From the NCBI GenBank assembly GCA_018334595.1, contig JAGXLQ010000029.1, forward strand, positions 1 to 10,653: a DNA stretch of 10,653 bases. The letters are read 5' to 3'. Below are positions 5,603-10,653 of this stretch, piece after piece. The notes under the pieces are model-generated. The model was given only the letters and a program-made list of their open reading frames with translations. It was not told the origin of the DNA and made no database searches. Each line of letters opens with the position of its first letter. The first letter of the stretch is position 1. The position numbers were made by a program, and so were the translations under genes. Source of the stretch: Candidatus Bipolaricaulota bacterium. GTDB lineage: Bacteria; Bipolaricaulota; Bipolaricaulia; M55B111.

Positions 5603-6650
5603 CTTCGTAGACGACGTAAAACCGTTCCTGCTGGATTGGCTTATCTGGGGCTACCTCGCCTACACGGTGATCTTCCTCCTCAACAGCTACTGGTATACTC
5701 AGTACGTCAACTGGTACGGCACATTAACCCTAAAACCTTGGGGGTGGGCGCTAACGATCATCGGGACGTTTTCCTGCGCCCTGTTGAGCGAAAAATTCGG
5801 CATCTCAGTCGGCCTCAAGACGATCAAGAGTGTAGAACGCCCACCCCAGAAGGCGTGGGCCTTGACTAACTGGGGGATCACCACCCTTGCCCTCGTCGTG
5901 TTTACCTTCTGGGTCGGTTGGCTTACAACCGATATGGAGATCGGGGTCATTGCCAGGAGGGCTCCCAAGACATTCCACCTCTGGTCGGGTCTATCCCACC
6001 CCGACTTCACTCACCTGATCAACATCGACCCTGAGCTGGAGGATACAATACTGGGAAGTTTGATAGATACCATCTTCATGGCTTATCTGGCCACGGTAAT
6101 CGGCGGCATTCTTGCCGCTCCTCTCGGTTTTCTCGGTGCCCGGAACATTATGGGCGGAACCTGGTTCAGGAGGATAATTTTCTACATCACCCGGGCATTC
6201 TTCAACGTGGTCAGGTCGGTAGAAGCGCTGCTTTGGGCAATAATATTCGCAATCTGGATAGGATGGGGGCCTGCGGCCGGAACTTTTGCTCTGCTCATAC
6301 ACTCCATGGCCGCGCTAGCAAAGCTCTTTTCCGAACAGGTGGAGTCGATCAAGAAGGGTCCTATAGAGGCCGTACAGTCGACCGGAGCGTCCTTCTGGCA
6401 GACAGTTAGGTACGGAGCCGTCCCCCAGGTAGTACCACAGTATACCGCTTTTCTACTGTACAGATTGGACATTAACGTCAGGATGGCAACGGTAATTGCC
6501 CTGGTCGGTGGTGGTGGAATCGGACGGTTCTTCTTCTACTACAAAAGCCAGCTAGACTGGAATCAGGTTGGCGCAGTCACCATAATAATTGCTGCTGTCG
6601 TGTGGATTTTGGATTACATCAGCGGAAAGGCAAGGGAAAAGATAGTATGA
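5571..6650 (+). CDS. phnE: Phosphonate-family ABC transporter permease, first copy, with N-terminal extension
   Basis: This inner-membrane permease has 359 residues from the GTG start, longer than the 260-290 usual for PhnE. The C-terminal part, from about 155, is a standard permease domain: membrane helices around 160-190, 205-232 and 236-250, and the cytoplasmic coupling loop EAVQSTGASFWQTVRYGAVP (266-285), which docks on PhnC. The PhnE hallmark LYRLDINVRMATVIALVGGGGIG (297-319) follows. The extra N-terminal ~130 residues hold three more probable membrane helices (about 24-40, 58-74, 102-119) and a soluble stretch before the core. The gene overlaps phnC by 32 bases and its TGA overlaps the next ATG (ATGA). 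It presumably pairs with the second PhnE as a heterodimer. Confidence 0.9.
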   Translation: MKRPRKFTLPDFVDDVKPFLLDWLIWGYLAYTVIFLLNSYWYTQYVNWYGTLTLKPWGWALTIIGTFSCALLSEKFGISVGLKTIKSVERPPQKAWALTNWGITTLALVVFTFWVGWLTTDMEIGVIARRAPKTFHLWSGLSHPDFTHLINIDPELEDTILGSLIDTIFMAYLATVIGGILAAPLGFLGARNIMGGTWFRRIIFYITRAFFNVVRSVEALLWAIIFAIWIGWGPAAGTFALLIHSMAALAKLFSEQVESIKKGPIEAVQSTGASFWQTVRYGAVPQVVPQYTAFLLYRLDINVRMATVIALVGGGGIGRFFFYYKSQLDWNQVGAVTIIIAAVVWILDYISGKAREKIV

Positions 6651-7483
6651 ATGACAACAACAAGATTCAAGGAAGAGGCCCCTGGCTATTCTTGCGGAAC
6701 CTGGTCATCGCCGCACTCTTCCTGGCGGCGTTCGTCTACGCCCTCACCAGGATTAACCTCGACCTTACATTGCTGGTAAAGAACTTCTCTAGCACCGTTA
6801 AACTGTGGTCCGCATTTGCCAAACCGGACTGGTCGGTATTAGGGGAAGGTGTAACCCTGCTAATCAAGACGTTGTACATGGCGTTCATGGCGACGGCGCT
6901 GGCGCTCCCCTTTGCCATCGTCCTCTCCTTCCTGGGCGCTAAGAACTTGATGAACTCACCAATTGCGAGAGCTATATATACCTTCGTCAGAGGTTTTGCC
7001 AGCATAATCCGTTCTATCCAACCGATAATCTGGGCGATAATATTCGTAGTTTGGGTCCGGACCGGCCCCTTCCCCGGGGTGCTGGCGCTGTGGATTCACT
7101 CAGTCGCGGACATGACGAAACTATTCTCGGAGAGAGTTGAGAGCATCGACGTCGGTCCCATGGAGGCGATCGAGGCCACGGGAGCTGGCAGGACTCTGGT
7201 ACTAATCTACGGGGTAATTCCGCAGATAATTAACCCCTACCTGTCCTTCACCCTCTATCGCCTGGACATTAACGTGCGGATGGCGACGATCATCGGTATC
7301 GTCGGCGGTGGGGGAATCGGGATGAGGCTTTACAGCTACATCAGGAAGTGGAACTTCCCCAAGGCCGTAGTAATGACCATTCTGATAATCATTATGGTAT
7401 GGGGTATAGATTACCTTTCCAGCCGCCTGAGGGAGAGAATAGAGACGGGTGGAGGAGAAAAGACGGAGGGATTTTCGATCTGA
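6647..7483 (+). CDS. phnE: Phosphonate-family ABC transporter permease, second copy
   Basis: This inner-membrane permease has 278 residues, the normal PhnE length. One N-terminal helix (about 14-33) precedes the permease core (about 65-258). The coupling loop is EAIEATGAGRTLVLIYGVIP (173-192) and the PhnE signature LYRLDINVRMATIIGIVGGGGIG (203-225). That signature is nearly identical to the first copy's, so the two are paralogues. The ATG at 6647 overlaps the previous stop as ATGA, with AAGGGA about 11 bases upstream; an in-frame ATG at 6602 lies deep in the upstream gene and is less likely. It is the last gene of the operon and converges on the dipeptide permease gene with 75 bases between, in which I see no convincing terminator. 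Confidence 0.9.
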   Translation: MNDNNKIQGRGPWLFLRNLVIAALFLAAFVYALTRINLDLTLLVKNFSSTVKLWSAFAKPDWSVLGEGVTLLIKTLYMAFMATALALPFAIVLSFLGAKNLMNSPIARAIYTFVRGFASIIRSIQPIIWAIIFVVWVRTGPFPGVLALWIHSVADMTKLFSERVESIDVGPMEAIEATGAGRTLVLIYGVIPQIINPYLSFTLYRLDINVRMATIIGIVGGGGIGMRLYSYIRKWNFPKAVVMTILIIIMVWGIDYLSSRLRERIETGGGEKTEGFSI

Positions 7484-7558
7484 CACGACCAGGAAGGAGT
7501 TCTCTTGGGAGGCCAAAAGACCCCTCTCGGCCAACCCCCATGTAAGATTGAAATCAGG

Positions 7559-8398
7559 TTAACTCTGTAGCTTGGGATCGGTTATGTCCCTTACCCCGTC
7601 CCCAATCATGTTGAAGGAAAGTACCGTTATCAGAATCGCCGCACCGGGCAACAGGGAAAGCCAGGGGGCCATTATCAGGTGGTTTACGCCAGCCCGGACC
7701 ATGTTGCCCCAGCTGGGGGTCGGGGGTGATACTCCGAGACCGATAAAGCTCAGATTGGCCTCGATCCTTATCGCGGTGGCGACCCATAGCGTCGCCATGA
7801 CGATGATCTCCCCGAGGATGTTAGGGACTACGTGCCGGCCGAGTATCCTCACGGGGCTTGCACCGATCGCTTTGGCCGCCTCGATGTAACTCTCTTCCCT
7901 GATGGAAAGCGTGGGGCCATGAGCTATTCGGGCAAAACGGGGGGCCATAGCTACCCCAATGGCGATGACCAGCTTATCGAGACCGCTGCCCAGCACCGCC
8001 ATAATGACCAGACCAAGCACCAGGGTGGGAAAGGACAGGCCAATGTCGACAATCCTCATTAACACCCCTTCGCCCCACCCACCTACGTAACCGGCGACCA
8101 CTCCGGCGATCGACCCAACTACCATACCAAAGAGTACGGAGAAGAAGCCAACCAACAGTGAAATCCTGGACGCCCAGATGATCCGGGATAGGATGTCCCT
8201 CCCGTAGTTATCCGTACCAAAGAAGTGCTTACCGCCGGGTGTGTCGTACTGGTTCAATACGTCCTGCTTGACGGGAGAGTACGGAGATATCATCGGCGCG
8301 AGGAGCGCAATCAACCCGATTATCAACGTGAGAACGAGGCCGGCAACGGCGATCTTGTTCTTCCGGAAAGTGCGCCATATCTTCCGATTTTCTCCCAT
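7559..8398 (-). CDS. dppC: Oligopeptide/dipeptide ABC transporter permease, DppC/OppC type
   Basis: This inner-membrane permease has 279 residues, a normal family length. The N-terminal helix (about 15-37) belongs to the OppC_N region. It is followed by the family motif HFFGTDNYGRDILSR (58-72), five further membrane helices, the coupling loop EAAKAIGASPVRILGRHVVP (173-192), LSFIGLGVSPPTPSWGNM (216-233) and the end motif GDGVRDITDPKL (266-277). AGGAGG lies 6 bases before the ATG. It follows the DppB-type gene by 10 bases and pairs with it to form the pore. The symbol states family membership; the substrate could be peptides, nickel chelates or sugars. The operon ends here, with no ATPase gene downstream on this strand. 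Confidence 0.9.
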   Translation of the reverse strand: MGENRKIWRTFRKNKIAVAGLVLTLIIGLIALLAPMISPYSPVKQDVLNQYDTPGGKHFFGTDNYGRDILSRIIWASRISLLVGFFSVLFGMVVGSIAGVVAGYVGGWGEGVLMRIVDIGLSFPTLVLGLVIMAVLGSGLDKLVIAIGVAMAPRFARIAHGPTLSIREESYIEAAKAIGASPVRILGRHVVPNILGEIIVMATLWVATAIRIEANLSFIGLGVSPPTPSWGNMVRAGVNHLIMAPWLSLLPGAAILITVLSFNMIGDGVRDITDPKLQS

Positions 8399-8408
8399 CC
8401 CGATCCTC

Positions 8409-9350
8409 CTAATCGTACCTTACCCGGGGGTCGATAATCCCGTAAGAGAGGTCCGTCATGAGGTTGATGACTAGTACGAGGGCGGCGTAGATCGTCAGCA
8501 GGGACTGCAGCGCCAGGTAGTCCCTCTGTTTCATCGCCATCACCATCAACTTGCCCAACCCGGGCCGACTGAACACTATTTCAGTCATGACCGAACTACC
8601 GATCAGGACTATCGAGTATACGCCAAGGACCGACAATATTGGGACCATTGCGTTCTTCAGCACGTGCCTATAGATAACTGCCCGCTCCTTCAACCCCTTG
8701 GACCTCGCCGTGGAAACGTAGTCCTGGCGCAGGATATTCAGGATAGATGACCGGGTCATCCGCGTTACGTATGCCGTCATGATGAGACCGAGAGTCAACC
8801 CCGGGAGAACTAGGTGATAAAGTAAGTCCAGAACGTTTCTCTGTTGTCCGCCACCAACAGTAGGGAGGAGGTTTAGCTGGATGGAGAACAACAGCATCAA
8901 CAGTATGCCCAGGTAGAACGCGGGGATGGACAGCCCGGCGAGCGAAAGAATCCGCCCGAGGTAGTCAACGATGGTGTTGCGGTGGACGGCAGTAAGTATT
9001 CCCAGTGGGACCCCGAGGATAGAGCCCAACAACACGCCGGTGATGGTTAGTTCCAGGGTAAAAGGTAGGGCGTAGGCCACCTGCCCACCTATCGGTTTTC
9101 GTGAGATCAAAGATTTTCCCAGGTCGCCGCGCAGCAACCCGCTCAGATACTCCACGTACTGCTGCCACAGCGACTTGTCCAGCCCCATCTTAGTCCGCAG
9201 GTTCTCTATTGCCTCCCGGGACGCCTGCTGGCCAAGTACCGCCGTAGCCGGATCACCAGGCGCGACCCGGACGAGCAGAAAGACGAGCGACAGGACAACT
9301 AACAACGTCGGAATTGCCACCAAAAGTCGCCTTAAGATATAAGCGGTCAT
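8409..9350 (-). CDS. dppB: Oligopeptide/dipeptide ABC transporter permease, DppB/OppB type
   Basis: This inner-membrane permease has 313 residues, typical for DppB. The N-terminus is the usual RRLLVAIPTLLVVLSLVFLL helix (about 7-26), then PGDPA (31-35), a periplasmic stretch with GLDKSLWQQYVEYLSGLLRGDLG-type content (56-78), and five more helices. The coupling loop is EAA-like (DYVSTARSKGLKERAVIYRH, 210-229). It ends with the characteristic YGIIDPRVRY (303-312). Only a weak GGGG site stands before the ATG. A terminator-like hairpin separates it from the binding-protein gene upstream, so expression probably depends on read-through. Confidence 0.92.
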   Translation of the reverse strand: MTAYILRRLLVAIPTLLVVLSLVFLLVRVAPGDPATAVLGQQASREAIENLRTKMGLDKSLWQQYVEYLSGLLRGDLGKSLISRKPIGGQVAYALPFTLELTITGVLLGSILGVPLGILTAVHRNTIVDYLGRILSLAGLSIPAFYLGILLMLLFSIQLNLLPTVGGGQQRNVLDLLYHLVLPGLTLGLIMTAYVTRMTRSSILNILRQDYVSTARSKGLKERAVIYRHVLKNAMVPILSVLGVYSIVLIGSSVMTEIVFSRPGLGKLMVMAMKQRDYLALQSLLTIYAALVLVINLMTDLSYGIIDPRVRYD

Positions 9351-9376
9351 ATTACCCCATAAGGAAAGGAGACAAA

Positions 9377-9405
9377 GAAGAAGGGAGGGTTACCCTCCCT
9401 TCTTC
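9377..9405 (-). terminator. Hairpin terminator or attenuator between the binding-protein gene and dppB
   Basis: A perfect 13-bp stem (9377-9389 with 9393-9405) closes on a 3-base loop. On the minus strand it is followed by a T-rich run (TTTGTCTCCTTTCCTT). It lies 22 bases past the binding-protein stop and 26 bases before the dppB start. The placement mirrors the palindrome after phnD and fits excess production of binding protein. Confidence 0.75.
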
Positions 9406-9427
9406 GTCTATCGACTTCCTTTACGGC

Positions 9428-10653
9428 CTATTGTTCCACCAGTTTAGTGTCCCACTTAATCTGTGGGGTAAGTGCAAGAGTCGATTGTAGGTCATAACCC
9501 CATTCCAGTCCTGGTTTCTTAGCGAAAGAGAAACCCAAAACCGTAATCGGATACGCGGCAACGTCTTCCAGGATCATCTCCTGCGCCTTCTTCCAGGTCC
9601 TCATCTGCTCGTCCGGGTCGGCTTCGACCCTGGCCTCGGTAATCAGCTCGTCGATCTGGTCGTAGTGAGAGAAGTTGGTGATTGCCGTATCCCTGGTCAC
9701 GATGGAATCGGAGTGGTAGAACTGGGTTAAGATCGAGTTTGCCGTGGGGAACCTGGCACATACGTAAATGATTAGGGGGTTGACGTCGTCCCTGATCTGT
9801 GAGTGGTAGGCCGAGTGGTCGGTCTGCTTTATGTTGACGTCGACACCAACTTCTGCCAGCATCTGCTGAGCGACGACGAGCGTCTTGTTGTAGCTTTCCC
9901 GCTCGGTAATCACCACGTCCAGCTCAAATCCGTCCGGGTAGCCGGCTTCTTCCAGCAACTCTTTGGCCTTCTCTACGTCCTTGTCGTAGGCCAAACCGGC
10001 GTCCTCGACTTCCTCCTTGGTAAGACCACCGAGATAGTTTGGCGGAATGACAGAGTACAACGGCGTAGCTATAGCGCTTCCGTAAAAGTCGCTGATCGTT
10101 TTTCTGTCGAGCGCGTAGGCAATCGCCTGCCTGACCTTAAGTTCGTCCAGGGGGTCTCTGGTGAGGTTAAAGTGGAGCGTGACTGTCTCCCCGGGGCCGA
10201 AGACCACGGGTTCAACGTTCTTGTACTCCTCGACCTTCTCAATCCAGGCCTGCTTTCTTAGACCTTCAATCAGGTCTAGTTCGCCCGTCCTGAGGCCCGA
10301 GAGCCTGCTGCTGATGTCAGGCATGTATCGCCATACGACCTCTTCTAGAACAGGTTTACCGCGGAAGTAGTCCTCGTTACGAACAAAGACAGTCTTCTGG
10401 CCGGGTATATATTGATCAAACATGAATGGGCCGGTCCCGACGGGATGCGTGGTAAAGTCGTCCCCCAGTTCTTCAGCTGCCTTCTTGGAAACAATAAATC
10501 CACCGGAGTAATCAGCCACGAGCCCAAGCAACGAGGGAACGGGCTTGTCCAGTACCAGCTTTACGGTGTAATCGTCGACTGCCTTGACCTCCTGAACGTT
10601 GCTGTACGCCCCCGAATAAGCCGAAGCCTCCGGGTTGGCAGCCCTCTCGGGAC
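9428..10653 (-). CDS. dppA: Peptide/oligopeptide ABC transporter substrate-binding protein (SBP_bac_5 family), N-terminus cut by window edge
   Basis: The frame is open to the right edge and reads into it with good family sequence (for example VQEVKAVDDYTVKLVLDKPV), so the start and signal peptide lie outside; about 408 residues are visible. SBP_bac_5 features are GTGPFMFDQYIPGQKTVFVRN, a Y-F-R-G-K-P motif, RLSGLRTGELDLIEG and KVRQAIAYALDRKTI. C-terminal lobe motifs are KAKELLEEAGYPDGFELD, VVAQQMLAEVGVDVNIKQ and RTWKKAQEMILEDVAAYPI. The protein captures peptides or similar solutes in the periplasm for the DppB/DppC permeases downstream. An internal ATG at 10531 is not the start. The ligand cannot be predicted from this sequence. 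Confidence 0.92.
   Translation of the reverse strand, partial: PERAANPEASAYSGAYSNVQEVKAVDDYTVKLVLDKPVPSLLGLVADYSGGFIVSKKAAEELGDDFTTHPVGTGPFMFDQYIPGQKTVFVRNEDYFRGKPVLEEVVWRYMPDISSRLSGLRTGELDLIEGLRKQAWIEKVEEYKNVEPVVFGPGETVTLHFNLTRDPLDELKVRQAIAYALDRKTISDFYGSAIATPLYSVIPPNYLGGLTKEEVEDAGLAYDKDVEKAKELLEEAGYPDGFELDVVITERESYNKTLVVAQQMLAEVGVDVNIKQTDHSAYHSQIRDDVNPLIIYVCARFPTANSILTQFYHSDSIVTRDTAITNFSHYDQIDELITEARVEADPDEQMRTWKKAQEMILEDVAAYPITVLGFSFAKKPGLEWGYDLQSTLALTPQIKWDTKLVEQ

Noticed and set aside
6602..6646. ATG at 6602 as start of the second phnE
   Set aside because: The added residues are basic, non-membrane sequence read out of frame within the previous gene; ATG at 6647 gives the common ATGA overlap.
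7484..7558. Bidirectional terminator between the convergent operons
   Set aside because: Only a 4-bp GGCC pairing with mismatches and no adjacent T-run could be found.
9803..10261. Plus-strand open frame of 152 codons
   Set aside because: It is antisense to the binding-protein gene, whose family motifs are clear, so it is a shadow frame.

Overview
The window looks like chromosomal DNA from a diderm (outer-membrane-bearing) bacterium of moderate GC. The reasons are strong Shine-Dalgarno sites, bacterial ABC-transporter operons, a substrate-binding protein with a Sec signal peptide but no lipobox cysteine, and a secreted protein ending in what reads as an outer-membrane beta-barrel. I cannot assign a phylum from sequence alone.

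Layout. (1) Minus strand, 3258 down to the left edge: a tight three-gene operon. It encodes a small secreted beta-rich protein (pilin-like), a two-domain immunoglobulin-fold periplasmic protein (PapD/DUF916-like), and a large secreted protein with two NEW3-like Ig domains followed by a beta-barrel-like region. The barrel gene is interrupted: its first frame stops at 681, and an uninterrupted +1-shifted frame (open from 832) continues off the left edge. The operon has a sigma70-type promoter and a leader with two hairpins. (2) Plus strand, 3720-7483: a phosphonate-family ABC transporter operon, phnD-phnC-phnE-phnE, with a perfect 34-nt palindrome between phnD and phnC. (3) Minus strand, 10653 down to 7559: an oligopeptide/dipeptide ABC transporter, with the binding protein (cut by the right edge), a 13-bp terminator-like hairpin, then the DppB- and DppC-type permeases. 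It converges on phnE.

How the genes work together. The phn genes form a complete importer: binding protein, ATPase and two permeases. The dpp genes give a binding protein and two permeases, with no ATPase in view. In both transporters a hairpin follows the binding-protein gene, which would allow excess binding protein over membrane components.

The most unusual part is the left operon. Subunit, chaperone-like and barrel-like proteins in that order recall chaperone-usher pilus assembly, but none has sequence features that tie it clearly to a classical family. I therefore report it as a candidate divergent chaperone-usher-like surface system. Its barrel gene is either frameshifted by mutation or sequence error, or possibly expressed by +1 recoding.
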